Positions 1 through 13,223 of a stretch of 64,000 nucleotides of DNA are shown piece by piece. Each line of letters starts with the position of its first letter. Position 1 is the stretch's first letter. Below the pieces are notes generated by a model. That model ran no database searches. It was given only the letters and a program-made list of their open reading frames with translations, and was not told where the DNA came from. Position numbers and translations under genes: made by a program. This DNA is from Ascaris suum (taxonomy: Eukaryota; Nematoda; Chromadorea; Rhabditida; Ascarididae), in contig CM024186.1 of the NCBI GenBank assembly GCA_013433145.1, positions 4,902,001-4,966,000 on the forward strand, in the 5' to 3' direction.

Positions 1-3000
1 AGCATTTAGTCAAGCTCTAGAAGCATTAAATCATCAATTAAAAATATATAATAATAGTCGTTGCCTAATCTATACACTGCAGATCTTTTCGCTAATCTCG
101 ATTAAACACCGATTGCCGTGCATACTTTTGATGGCCCATTGATAGCAATTCATTTTTCAATGAATTTCTTTACTGCATGATATAGTCATGAAAACAATAA
201 CAATTATTTAGGATCACCGCCACATATAAATTCGACTCTAATCAACGAAACAAATCTCATAAAACATTTTCGAATGAATATTTTATCTCTCTTACCTGTG
301 TCAGAAAAAAAAATTATTAGCGAGCAAAAGTTACCTGGTAAAAAAAGGTATATATGCAAAGACACCTTAAAATAACATTTAATATTCGAATTAAAAGCAA
401 CCGGAAATTATAAAGTAATTAAAATATACCTTTTTAGTTGCACTATTCTCCGAGATAGAAACATTCATCAACTGAAATGAACAAAATATATGAGAGGAAG
501 AAGAAATATTCAATGGAAGTTTGGTGAATTATCTCTACTTCAGACTATGAGCTATCGATTGAAGAAATTCGTTGTAAGAATCACAATCAGGTAAATTCAC
601 AAACGTACCTGTCTGCCACATATTACAATTCGACCGCTTACCTGAGTAAGTCGCAATACCTTCTGTGTGCCTAGAAATATATGCGGGGAAAGTCTGCTAA
701 GCTGTTTGAAGTAAATAAGAACCAATCAACTGAGATTTCATCAACAAAAAATATTCCTACTTATAAGTTTTATAAGCGGCAATCAAGCGAACGTTATGAA
801 CTGGTAGGATGTACCGTTCAAACATTCCAATCACCTAGTTTCCCGCTCTCTCGAAGGTCCACCCAAGCGTCCCCCTCATAAATAGTGACTTTGAGGACCC
901 ACGTTAGCGCAGCTTAAACGTGACAGCATCTGCCTTAGGAAAGTAGTTTAAACCTCGATCTTCAAATAAACGCGTACAGAACGGCACTTGCGTCCAGTTT
1001 CATAGGAGCGCCGTGCATGACCCAGCGGACAGGATTATAACTTCAACTGATTTTCAGTTAGTAGCCTAGAAATTTGCCTAAGCTCGATTGCAGTTTCAAA
1101 ATCAGGCTGTTTTGTTCGTTTCCCATTTCTATTCAATACTCCTTACTCCATGAAAATATCTAGTAGTTGTAATTACTGTAAAATATTATACCAAAAAAAG
1201 GTACAATTGTCACTCAAAATCAATTAAATAGACTATAATAGAGGTATTATTGATACCTAACAATCATCAGAATTTACGATATAAACGTTTATTCTGTGAT
1301 ATGCACTCATTTTATGCGTTTGGAAAAATTTGTTCGCTATTGTTTTGAAACGGTCTTTAGTTTTCCTCATCGCCACAAAACTAGAAATTCCTCCTCTAGC
1401 TCTATTTATTCACTACCTGATGTTGTAAGAAACAACCCCACCACATATGAGTAGCTCGAGCACTTCCGGAAATTCGACTTCGATGCAACACCACCCTCAC
1501 GCATCAACTCTACCTAACCTCTTATACCGCATCCCCCATGACCCGCTTGCATGTTCCATTCTTCGACCATACAACCACCCTTGCTTACTCATTTAGACTG
1601 CTGCTAAAACTGTCCAACGACCGGTTCAGGAAGCAATGCGAGAGAAGCCTCAGCAACCGTAGAAATAGTGCAAGCAGACAATGAGAGGAGTTGAATGCTC
1701 CAAACCAATTCGTCATTCCATTAAAATCAATGATCGATCACATTTTTCTTTCTGAAATTCGAGATGTAATTTTGAACGGGCAATTGAATCTACCGGAATG
1801 GCTTCAACTTCTTCCGAAAACTTAAAAAACAGCACAAATGACAAATTAAACATCGTAGGCAGGTAGTATTTGGTTGCGGTTATAACCGCGAAGGAATTTA
1901 ACCTCAAGTCCACGAAAACATTGGTCGTAAAAAGGCCGTACCTTATTAATATTCTCTTTATCGACTGTGACATCGGAGATTGGAGTATCGATCGATGCTG
2001 AATTGAGATGAATTTCCTCGAGAGGCATGATATTGATATCAGTAAGATGTGAGCGAATAAGCAACGATCAATTCTGAAATACAATTATTGCAAATATTTG
2101 AATAAATTCACTGTTTGATTTGCATATTTTAAATTGGTGCATTTTATAAAATTGTCCTTACCACAACCGGAAATTGGCACATTGTTAAATTCTCGTGATG
2201 AAAAGTTCAACAACTCTACACAATTGAACGCGCCGAATTCAAATGTAGAGGTTGAATTGCTCCTAAACTCGACGTGGGTAATTGAACCACACAGGTTATC
2301 GCCATATTTAAGCAATAAATGCAGCACCTTATTCTTTTATCAAATAGTATGAAGGTATAAGGACATTGAAATGAGATTGTTTCGCTTTAGAAAATATCAC
2401 TTAATTTGCACCAAAGACAAACTATTTAATATTTGTGGGTATACAGCGGTAAAGAGAGATTCTCAACATGGAAGACTAATTCCACTCAACAAAAATGTAG
2501 TGTTGGAAGGGGAAAAAATACAGCAAGCATCGGTAACAGCTTATAAAGGACTCGGAGCTTATAAAGGACTCGGAGCTTATAAAAGGGGAATACACCGCAC
2601 TTTTACTCAGCTCAATAATTCACACCTGTATGAACCAAGAATTTTCAGGATCTAGGTATAACACTTGTCCCCCCTCCCACTGCCCACCACACTCAACCAG
2701 ATATGAACAATCACAACGTCCACCAAATGCACACATTACACCATCCGCTTAGCTTTTATGGCGAGAAACCCCGCCCTATTTTATGCGAAAAATTTCCCGC
2801 TTTTTTCATCATTCCGTGCCATCCTGATTGAATGTCCATTATTTTTAAATATTGGCAATCCTCCAGCAACTTGCTGGTACCACCTTTGTGACGTCACAGA
2901 CAGGTGTATGGCGCGCATTTCCGCATACGTTTGCTAACAGGATTTCGAAATAAAATCGCGCCAATCTGTGTCTCAAATGCGTTTGCATGTTCTTTCATGT

Positions 3001-3244
3001 ATGCAATTATACCTGTGCATTGATAGATGCGTTATTTCAGGAATACAGCGGAAAATGAGGTTGCTGTAGGGCGATTTGGGAAGGGAGGGAGGAGGTTGGG
3101 GTAGATTCATGGGCAAAATTTGACGCCTCGGGCATCATTCCTCAAAAATCTAACGATCGCGCTGAAGTGTTCATTAATTTCTTTGCCTTTAGCTTGTACC
3201 ACCTCCTCCACCTCACGCTCTAGTTTCCCTGAAGTGTAACGCAG
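1..3244. other. Upstream stretch with no supported gene
   Basis: AT-rich DNA with only short open frames (up to about 123 codons) and no recognisable domain. The minus-strand frames at 1.85-2.33 kb and the plus-strand frame at 2371-2655 have ordinary-looking composition, but no convincing splice signals or homology were seen. A short tandem repeat lies at about 2540-2590. Distal 5' regulatory sequence for the methyltransferase gene that starts at 3245 could be here, but no specific site is recognisable. Confidence 0.5.
2539..2590 (+). repeat. 18-bp tandem repeat, about 2.5 copies
   Basis: The unit gcttataaaggactcgga occurs twice head to tail and is followed by a partial third copy. Each copy contains TATAAA. 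The repeat lies in a 94-codon open frame where it reads as repeated AYKGLG; whether that frame is expressed is unknown. Confidence 0.8.
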
Positions 3245-5559
3245 ATGAACTTGCTTTCACCACTTCTTTTCATCCACCTACCTTTGCAAGCAAAACATTC
3301 CAGAAAAAAAAAGGCCGATTTTGTGAGTAGACCAATTCACTCTTCATCCACCATCATTGTTCGAGTCGGTTTGATTACGCGAATTTCCCATTGCAGAGAC
3401 GATTTCTACAATAATTTATTACAATTTTTTCTAAATGCAAAAAGAAACAAAAAAATCAATAAAACCCGTGTAGTTAATTGAAACATTTCAGGTGACTACG
3501 TTATTCTTTCATCGTATCTCGATCATTAGGAAAATTTTTCTTCTTTTTTTAAAGATCTATGAATATGTGTTGAATTCTCAAGAACTAGGGGATTTTTAAG
3601 GTCTATTTTCTTTCTTATGAATCAAATTCTTATAAATACTAGAGCACAGATGATTTTGATCCAATTTCAACGATAACGCCATGTAATTCATCTATCGTAA
3701 GTGTTATTATTGGAATAACCGGAAATAAAGAGCCAATTTGGGAACATTGTCTCTGTTATAGCATAGATTCTTCAAAGAGTCCAGGTCAATTCCGGTTCCG
3801 GTCGCAGTCGGAATGGAACCGGATTTAATCCACACCTCTAAACTCTTTACCGTTGAAATTATTCTTTTTTTTTTTTTTTGATGGTACTAACTTGCTCGAT
3901 TCAAAAGTACATAATTTAATTGGAGCCTATTTTTCATTGAAAGTTATATCCCTCTTATGTTGAATTTAATCATTCGTTATTCAAATATTACAATTTGCAA
4001 ACGTTTCCGTTTGCAAGATCCGTTAAGTTGGAATATCGACAAGTCTCTCATCATCGATCCACCCGGCTGGTTTTAACGTCAAATTGTTGCAGATGTATCG
4101 TGGACATCGTATTGCTCAAATGTTATTAGCTAAAGAAGAGTCTGACAATCGTTTATTGTTGACAGACAAATCTGAATGGTATCTTATCAACCAGTAAGTT
4201 TAATTTCATTTCAAGATTTCCGGAAATAAAACGCTGGTTTGTGATTACCAACCTAAAAGAAGAAGGTAGAATATTTAGGGCTTCCCGCCTTGCTCTCCCT
4301 TTTTTAGCCAAAGATCTTCGAACAAATGCAATAACTTCAATAGTTCGTGGATCCTCACATTCACCCCTTACTTCATCTCTAAAATCGAAATCACGCCTGG
4401 TTATTAGTCAGTCTTTATAATACCGAAAATAAGAAAAAAGGTATTTATTGTTATTGATTGCAACATAATCGTCACCTGGCAACAAAAAGGTAGAATCGGA
4501 AGTGCAATCTTTATCTAAAATGGGCCCATATTTAAATTTGAAAGGGATTTTTTAGCAAAAAGGTTTTTAAATAAGTTAATTATTATTTCAATTTCAATTT
4601 GAGGCGGAAAATTTCTACCTCTTTTTTTCATGCATATTTTTCTTTCTTGAATTAAAAAAAAACCGTTTGTTTTTTTTTTCAAGAATTTTTATAATTTAAT
4701 GAAGAAAAAGAAATTTTCATTTTTCATTTTCAGCTCAAAACTTTCACCATTGATGAGCGAAAAATGGCATCAATTCTTTTTGGATCGAGAAGCGGAGAAT
4801 TTTCTCGAAGAGTCATTCAAAACGAGTAATGCTATTTGCCTTCAGGCTGGTAAACTTATTTAAAATTTTTTAAAAATAATCAATACAATATGAAAAACAT
4901 CAAAAATTATTCTCAATTTCGATTTGTAAATAAGTTCTAGTTACTCGTTATTGATTAATAGTAACGCAGCTATTGACTCCGAGTAGTTTCGAACTAAACT
5001 TCTATTATCGAATGCATTAACACTTTGCATAAATAATTGAACAATTAGATGTCAGATGCAGTTAATAAATATAGCTCAATCGTTAAGGAATTTTCATTTC
5101 CTTAAGAAAACGATCAAAACTGTAAAAGAAATAAGACCGGAAATTTAATTTTATGGATTTGTGCTGAAAGAAGACCCTGAAACATCACGTTATTACTGTC
5201 ACTCGTTTCGATAGGAGTAAAACGAAGAACTGAGGGGGGAAGGGGGGGGGGGAGGGGTGACAGATGGTCCTAAAGAATTGCCATTTGGTAGATCTCGATA
5301 TCATACGTTGACTTTTAAATATGGTACTAATTATTTAAATTCAGCTTTACTATGCGTTTGCATCGGCAATACTATCGTTGGTATTGACAAAAACGAGCAT
5401 CAATGGTGTACTTGATCGTGGAGGAATGTTTATTTTCTCGACGGATCAATTCAGAGAATTTATGCAAATACCATCTGATTGGAACGAATTCGATAAATAT
5501 GTTTGTTTCTATTTATTTTTTATTTTTCTAATCATTGAATTGAATAAGTTTTGATGAAT

Positions 5560-5625
<66 letters not shown>

Positions 5626-8203
5626 TATGGTACTTGCCTGCATAACTAGAAGCAGGAGGGATTGTTTTTAGAAGTCTTGCGCTCATTTCTCGAAGCGTTT
5701 GGATATCAGTTGGAAGGGAATTAATCTCTTCCTTTTGCGACACGCTTACGATAATATTTTATTCCGTTTCAATAGCTTAAAACATATTAAAATTGTAGAT
5801 GCTCGATCTTGGTGCGGGTGATGGTCGTGTCACATCGGTACTTGCGCAATTCTATAAGAATGTCGCCGTCACTGAAGCTTCTAAGGTTAACCGTTTTCCT
5901 TTCAACTTTTTTTCTGATTCTAACATATATATGTTATCATCATGCGCATCTAAATCGGTGACATTTTCTTTCCAAACGTAAAGTTGCGCCTCTCTCTCTC
6001 CTCACCTTCTCATCCTTCGGGCCAGAAATCTCCTTCATATTCTTCCTTTCATTACATCCTTCACACTTTTTCCTTTCTTTCATTCATTAATTATTTTCTA
6101 CTAAAGTTGACCTACTTTCTTTATAGGTAATGGAATGGCGTCTTGCTCAACGAGGTTTTAGGGTACTCCCACTAGATAAGTGGACCAATATATCAGGTCC
6201 TTTGCATCTAGTATCGGTACTTAATCTTCTCGATCGGCACTTTGATCCCGTTGCCTTACTTGGTGATCTCTATCGATTGACTTCACGTACGAATGCACTT
6301 CTTTTGATCGCAGTTGTCTTACCGATACGTCAATATGTGGAATTCCATCCGACTCGAAAGACAACAAATGCAGGTTCGAGCATTTAGTGCTAGGTTCATT
6401 TAATTGGATGTATTTAATTTGCATGTCAAATCGAGTGTAATTGCATTGACCCTGACCATACATTTTTATTCTCTACCTTCTTGTTTCAATTTGACCTGCT
6501 GTATTACAGGGATATTCTTTTCGATTTCTACTGACTCCTTTAGGTAAAACCAGTGTTCTTCTTTGCTTATGTGTGCGCGTTTTAAAAATAGGCACTTTCG
6601 TCGATACGTGCTCAGATGTGACGAGACGTAAGTCCGGATCGATGTAGGCTGAGATCGCATTAGTCCGAAATAACTTCACGAAGAGATCAGCAAAAATACT
6701 TGGAAACCTTTTTTTCACCTACTGGAAAAAATTTAGTGATCAATGAGTCTTGCTGGCAATTTTTTCGAATTTTTGTGACGTCAGGTTATTGTTCTTGACC
6801 ACATTGTAGTTTTTCCTGAGGTCTGGCTTTTCATATTCTTCGATTAATTGCTCATTGTTAAATTTAGTTCCTTTTTTGAGATAGTAAGATCAATGTGACG
6901 GGTGAAACACTAGAAGAACAAGCATCATCATTGGTCGAACAAGTTTTTATACCAAGTGGATTTGAGCTGATTCGATGGGGTAAATTACCCTATTTATGTG
7001 AAGGAGATCAAAATCGGGTAAGTTTTAAGATAGTAGTATATTTGTTTTTAAAAAAAACTTCCTCGGTTGAAAGTCTAAATAAAAAAATAAAATAAAAGGC
7101 ATCCATTTTTAGCAATATGAAAAGCAGAAACCTTGAGAAGGGGGAATGGGGTGTATATTTAACTAGATACGATATCTCCTTCCATGTTCTCTATGCAAAT
7201 TTTGTTCATAAGTTGAATTGCGTTTAATGCAAAATAATTTCGCATTTGAATACGCTTGAACAGATAAAATTTGCTTAAAGTGTGGCCGCAACTTGGCAAT
7301 AAGTGAGGTCTTTAATAAAGGATAGGGCTGCAGTCATTTGAAAAAATCTCGAATAACCCCATCGATGGGGTGGTTGAATTTGTAACGATCTTTGAGACGA
7401 TATGTGAATGAATTGAAAAACGTCTATGTTATTATATTTATATTCCCCAATATTTAAAGTTTTATATGAAAATTAATTTAATATAGAGAAGTGTGGACGA
7501 GGTTTTTTCGAAGAAAAGTATAAAAGTTACATATTTTCATATAAATTGTAGTAAGTTGTAAAGTAATTTGTTAATTATATCATTGTTGGTTTCTATTATT
7601 CAAATTTTATTTTCTTATGACTTTCCGTTTGCATTTTATTTCGATAGTTTGTGTGAATGTACGTAATGATGCAGATGATACTCAAAATTGTGGCTGATAT
7701 ATTTGAAAGTCGAGTTTCAAAAATGATTCCGCTAAATGCGTTTAAACTGAAAAAGTGGAATTTCCGGAAGCCGATCTTCTCCGGAATTTAACTTACATCT
7801 CCCATCTCGGCAATCCGGAATCGTAACGTTTGACTTCAGTTCAACACCTGTACCAGCGACTATGATATTATCCTCATTACTATGGCCATATGTACTGTTC
7901 TATATGGATTAGTTAATTTGCTGTTTAACTCTATGGACATATTTCCGAAGAATGTTTACGGAATCTCTGCAAAAGTTTAAGGGTCTTCTAGAAATTGCAC
8001 TGAAAAACATTGTATTTTTCTATTTTTTTTCTTCGAGGATTTATTGCAAATAGTAAATTGGATATTTTTAGGCATATTACAAGTTGGATGATGCTGTATT
8101 TCTATTGCGACCAGATTTAAATCATCGTCATCGCATATATAATATGCAAGAAGGTATTGTCACACAATTTGATGTTAATAGTCGGCATATTGATGAACTT
8201 TAA
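3245..8203 (+). CDS. METTL9: METTL9/DREV-type protein-histidine N-methyltransferase
   Basis: Complete eight-exon model: 3245-3322, 4093-4193, 4734-4845, 5345-5500, 5799-5885, 6127-6373, 6881-7017, 8072-8203. This is 349 codons plus stop and every junction keeps frame. Exon 1 encodes a hydrophobic leader (MNLLSPLLFIHLPLQA) like the signal sequence of vertebrate METTL9, and ends at a perfect GTGAGT donor. Exon 3 holds TKTSINGVLDRGGMF, exon 4 the SAM-binding LDLGAGDG, exon 5 LNLLDR and VLPIRQYVE, exon 6 LPYLCEGD and exon 7 LDDAVFLLRP, all family hallmarks in family order. METTL9 enzymes methylate histidine in HxH motifs using S-adenosylmethionine; that role is inferred from the family. The frame runs through a possible donor at 8154 to TAA at 8201-8203, so the last 16 residues could differ if another exon exists. 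The intron after exon 3 holds a TA microsatellite. Confidence 0.88.
5229..5257 (+). repeat. G-rich low-complexity tract
   Basis: A run of about 29 bases, almost all G, inside the second long intron of the methyltransferase gene. It is simple sequence. It could form a quadruplex on the transcribed RNA, but no function is implied. Confidence 0.7.
5564..5623. repeat. TA dinucleotide microsatellite (about 60 bp)
   Basis: Uninterrupted alternating TA in the intron between exons 4 (ends 5500) and 5 (starts 5799) of the methyltransferase gene. One of three long TA tracts in this window. Confidence 0.95.
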
Positions 8204-9915
8204 ACAAAATTGCATGAAGAAATCGTTGTTTCGATGGAGAGATGCGACTATATATCGGTCCCATTCATGTGAAGGATATTGTGGGTAATTTAAGTACGAT
8301 TCCATCGTTTAAGTTTTTATGATTTTCTATTTCTCGTTTACTTATCACTTATCATCTGATTTTCTTATCCCTTTTGCCATAGTTCCTACTTTCATCTTTT
8401 TTTTTTCAGTGGTCATTTTTTTCTTGGCTATCTGAGCATTGATACATGGATATCACCCTAGTATCAATCACTTTTTTTCTTGTGGTATTCTGAAGTTTTT
8501 ATCCGTTTTCGCTAACGCCGATTCCAACCTTTGAAAGCATTTTCATTTCCTATGAAAGGCTACTGCAAGCTATTTTAGATATCTAGAGGTGTTGTTAAGT
8601 AACAGATGGATTTGTTTTTGAGTTATTGTGCTCCCATTTTTCATTTTCTTCCTGTGAATAATTTATGGGTATCGATAAATGCTGTTGTTAGTGATTTTTT
8701 TAAAATGTTTGGTGATGTCATTTTTTTTTAATTTCAAGTTTTTTTTTTAAATTTCTGTGATAAGAAACACAGTATTTTCAGTGTTATTTGCATATAAGAG
8801 GTAATTTTATGTAAAAACCTATAAATGTAAACATCTTCCAATTTATACTTGTGGATCAAATAGTCTTTTAACGTCATGATTACTGGCAATCCTTTGTACC
8901 GTCCCCCTATCCTTCTGTTTTCGTGGATAAACCGATATGTTCAACGCTTGCATCCGATGAGTCCCGTGTTTATTTCACTTTCTGAAGACATAACAGCCAA
9001 ACCAATCGGAGCTCATTTAGATTTGTCGGATGGGCCCAACTTTTACCGTCTAGAAGGTACCGATTACTCCGCCAGGATTTCTTATCGTTTATTGAGATTT
9101 CAGTTGTCTACGATAACAGTTCCTGGTGCTGCTTTTATTTAGCAACATTCCTGCCTCTCCCATCCACTAGAAAGGGCAAGATCGTTGATTGCTGTGGCAA
9201 AGCAATCAAGAATAGTGCAAAAGGAGTGAGCACGATATACGCTTTTACAATTGTGCCCATCACGTCAACCAGCTTCTTGAGTGTGTGAAGTCTAAGTTTA
9301 TCTATGTGCAATAGCTTTATGCACATATCCAAACTATCATGCAAACGATTTGTCTTCTGCATGGAATAAAATATGCAAATTGCAAAACGTGTGCAAGTTT
9401 CTTGACATCTTTCGATGATTATAACTCTTTTCAAGGCTTGCTAACAGAGATCGTCTACCCATTGGTGGTAATTGGTAGTAACAGTAACGGTTATCTCACA
9501 AAATGTCGCAGCCTTTAGCTTTGATGATTCCCGAGGTGAAGCTATCCGGCAGGTAGGTAGAAGAGAAGCCAACACCTACAGCATATAGAGATCACATATA
9601 TAAACATAGAAGAGGTCACTACAATGCGCTTTTAAATGCAAATTTCCTTAGCTACGTGGAAGAGTGATCCTGAGATGCTTGTTGCGAGTTATGCAAATTT
9701 TATTAATTGAGGAGTACCAATTATCCAGACTGAAAGAAATCAAATTGGATGGAAAACATTTAAAAACCGAATTTTGAAAATAATTGCGAAGATTTTATAT
9801 GAAATCCGAAAAATATGAGCTCGGTAACATTTCTGCCCTAATAAGTGCTGTCGTTCTCTGATATTGAGTGTAAATTAAACCGCACTCCCATTTTTCTCCT
9901 CCTCTCCTTCCTCAG

Positions 9916-10047
9916 CATCACAAATACCCAATTAACCAGCCATAAGAGCTCAATCGGTATGACACCATCATCGATTAGACGCAGCCTTAAGGGCAATCTG
10001 TGGCTGAATAATGTGGCTATAAACCCATTCAGTCAACTAGGCCCAGG
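9916..10047 (+). CDS. Candidate exon of an unidentified plus-strand gene
   Basis: A frame opening after a good acceptor (ttcctcag) reads ITNTQLTSHKSSIGMTPSSI and continues through RRSLKGNLWLNN to INPFSQLGP. It ends at a possible donor (CCAG followed by GTTAGTG). Serine, proline and threonine content and the codon pattern look more coding-like than the flanks. No domain is recognised and no partner exon was found. The stretch could be a chance open frame or part of a poorly conserved gene. Confidence 0.25.
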
Positions 10048-10226
10048 TTAGTGAATTCCTCGAATTTCCTTCTTAACGGTCAGAAATACTATGCCACACT
10101 CGATAAACACTGAGTACATTTGCACTACAATTGCCTATGCGTATTATTTTTCTTTGGCTATCCATTGAATCCTTTATGTTTCGTTTCATATTGCACTCTT
10201 TTCGACTCACTCATTTTTGATAATAA

Positions 10227-10256
10227 GCTTTAATTAAATTCAAAAATTAAAGCTTT
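10227..10256. repeat. Short perfect inverted repeat (11-bp arms)
   Basis: aagctttaatt and its reverse complement aattaaagctt are separated by eight bases. It lies in intergenic AT-rich DNA; no role can be assigned. Confidence 0.6.
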
Positions 10257-10401
10257 TAATATTTAAAAAAAAATTTTTTTTTTCATTATAAAGAGAAATA
10301 GTGGTACGACGAAGATGAACGCACTATAGCGTTGGGATGGTGATGACGATAATGATGAAGACAGAGAGAGAGAGATGAGGTGAGATGAGAATAGCCATAG
10401 C

Positions 10402-10436
10402 CGTTTCGAGGGCTGCTTATATAGCCCTCGGAAACG
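10402..10436. repeat. GC-rich imperfect stem-loop
   Basis: cgtttcgagggct (10402-10414) pairs with agccctcggaaacg (10423-10436) with one bulged base and an 8-nt loop. Its GC content stands out against the AT-rich surroundings. It could be a remnant of a miniature element or a structured RNA. Confidence 0.55.
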
Positions 10437-10811
10437 TCATAGATATGTTCATTCATTTACAATCACGACCGGAAACAGATATCTTCTTTCCGCTGCACTT
10501 TGTCGTTACCGGAAACGGGGCGATTCATCGGTTGAGATGAATATCTTAATCTAGCGGCGCCTGCTTGACGCCGGAAGTCGACCGATTCATCGTTGATGCT
10601 TTCTTCGCTTTCGCGACATTCATAAAGTCTTCACTATCAACTTTGCAATTTATGAATTCATTTTAAAAAAAAGTCCTCTTCCGCTTATTGAAAATACTTG
10701 AATATTATTTTTCAATAATTGGTCAAAACAATCTGCAATGGCTAAAAGTTATTCGATAAGGTAAAAATTAGCTAGCGGAAAAGTGTTTTACTTTTCATAG
10801 TCTTGATCAGG

Positions 10812-10968
10812 AAGTGAATTGCATCATAGAGATCATATTGTTTGCAATCTATTTTATAAATTCCATGTAGAGGGCGAATAAAAGTGAAAAATGAAATTTA
10901 TAAACTAAATTGTAGAATTGCATTGTAAAGTGAATTGCATCATAGTGAATTGCATCATAGAGATCAAT
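10812..10968. repeat. Short duplicated block agtgaattgcatcat
   Basis: The 15-base word agtgaattgcatcat occurs near 10814, again near 10930 and immediately again near 10945. Two copies are followed by the same agagatca extension, so the block is a local duplication with a later tandem duplication. Confidence 0.7.
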
Positions 10969-12173
10969 GTAGAGAAAATTAAAGAGGAGTATTTTATTTT
11001 TTAACTGAGAAATCGAAAATGGAAAATTTTTTTCAAAAATTTGGATATGAATGAAATAATCAAATTTCGCGATTTCGAAGACAATTTTAAGTGGTATTTT
11101 AATTTCGTACACAGATATATATTGCTTTTTTTTTCATGAAACGATTTATGTGTGGTGAATATTCTTTATTTCAAACAACAAATCTTTTATTCTTAATTTT
11201 TTCTCTTCATTGTGCTCGGACATTTGCGCCTTAATTATTTATTTTTCTTAATTTTTCTCATCTCATAGCATTAGAGACAACGTATGCAAAAACGATAACT
11301 TCTATCCGAACATAAATTATGTAGAAATTTGAATATCTATCTATATTCATCCATCCAAAACAATTGTGGCACAAATGTCAATAAGTGTAGCTATCATAAT
11401 TCTCCATTTATTGCCTAATATGACATTTATTCTTCACCAGCGTTGTTGGCAAAAACGTTACGCATTCGCCTTGAAAATTTAATGATTAAGAACGAAATTA
11501 GCTGTATTAGAATCTAGTTTAGAATAATCAGCCTTAACTAAAATAGTATGAAGTAAGAGTTACGATTATCGAAGAAGTAATCAAATATGCAACAATATTT
11601 ATAAGTATATAAATTATCAAATATATCATTAAACAATAAGTAAAAGTAAGTAAAAGTCAAGTTCAACATATATTTTTATTTTATAGGAAGTGATTTACAT
11701 AGAAAATCAAATATGCTACAAGTTCCATTGTTTTCTTAGTTGTTAGTCTATTATTTCGAGTAGAAATCCTAACCCCTCAAGCCTTCCATTGTTCGTAGTT
11801 TTTGGGATGAGGAAAACCATTTAGGAGAGGCACATATTCGAGAGGGGTTATATTAACGACGATACGGTATATATATTTGTCCTGTAGTATGTAAATTTGT
11901 TAATTTTCATTACTTTATAGGAAGCATTTGATGAAATAATGAAGAAACGTTTGTTCGAAAGTGCTAAATTTTCTTTTATGATTGAACTGAAAAAAAAAGT
12001 GGATAATTAATGGATAAGAGTAAAATATGAGCCATTTGAATTTTTATGTATGAGTAAAAAATTGGCAAAATATCAAAAAAAAACGTAAGAAAAAAATATG
12101 CTAGAGCTGAATAAAGCATAGTAAGCGAATGTGCAGTTAAGGATCAGATACATATTGCAGGTGAATAACCTCT

Positions 12174-12196
12174 TCCCCCCCCCCCCCCCCCTCCCC
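12174..12196 (+). repeat. Poly-C tract
   Basis: Nearly pure C run of about 20 bases in intergenic DNA; simple sequence only. Confidence 0.8.
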
Positions 12197-13223
12197 AATG
12201 AGGCATTAACATGCTTACTTATGCCATTTTAGCGCATATTCAATCCACTATTGTGGGAAAAAATTAAGAGGAATAGCGAGTCGTGTTCAACTTGAGGAAT
12301 TAATTTCTTTTCCAACATGGCTGAGAAGAAAATGCCTCTTGTTTTAGTGAATTTCTCTGTAAAATTGTTTTTTTTTTAAAGTGCTGTCAGAAATGTGGAG
12401 TATAGATGAGGTTGGAGTGATATAAACATTATATTGTAAAGACTCCAAAAACCTTTTCAATTGGAACCTCTTTTTATGTCACTAATATTAATAAATAACC
12501 CTTCTTCGAGAAGCCGCTTCCTCCCTCTCATCATGCTTCCGCCGACCCATCCTTCTTGGGAACGTTACGGCAACTCTTTCATTTACTTAGGAAAAGTGGA
12601 ATTTCCACTTCGATATGTAAAATTCTTAGAGCTTTCATTAAATTTGAATACCGTATCGGGATATGGCTATTCACATGTCTACATATTACATTCATATATA
12701 AAGCCTATAGTACATAAACTAGAGAACAACAAAGTATATTGTTTGCTTGATGATAAGCATAATTGATAGCATGGAAGCTGAGAAACGAAAGATTTCACCT
12801 CAATAACGAACCGGATGCCTCACCGTTGAGCTGAAAAAAAAAAAGACTACTATTGTAAATAAAAAATTTCTTTTTCAATTTTTTCCATTTGTTTTTAAAT
12901 TATGCGCAGGTGTTACTTATGTTCATCTATTATGTTGGATTTCAGACCGTAGGTGTTCATCTAATTTTTACTTTTTATTTTGCTTCAATGTTGAAAAAAA
13001 ATTACCTCAAAGGTATAAAAATTTCCATATTAAGAAGCTCTCAGTATATGAAATTTAAATGAGGAATGATCCTGAAACATTTGCAAAGTTTAGCGTAATT
13101 ATTCAACGATTGGAGCAATATATAACTCTTTAAAAATTTTCGATACAGTTATTACCTGAAAAAAAAAATTGATGCAAAATATTTTTCAAGACTTTCTTCG
13201 AGTGCACAAGTTGGACTTAATAC

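Larger units (their letters stand above)
8204..13223. other. Intergenic region, mostly without recognisable genes
   Basis: AT-rich sequence after the methyltransferase. It holds several small inverted repeats (10227-10256, 10402-10436), a short duplicated block near 10.81-10.97 kb, a poly-C run at about 12174-12193 and many short open frames without recognisable domains. A plus-strand frame at 8876-9142 (88 codons) and one exon-like stretch at about 9916-10047 are the only coding candidates. Neither has an identifiable family. Confidence 0.5.

Noticed and set aside
3780..3835. Motif ccggttccggtcgcagtcggaa compared with sequence near 53.95 kb as a dispersed repeat
   Set aside because: Similarity is weak and could be chance; not supported without an alignment.
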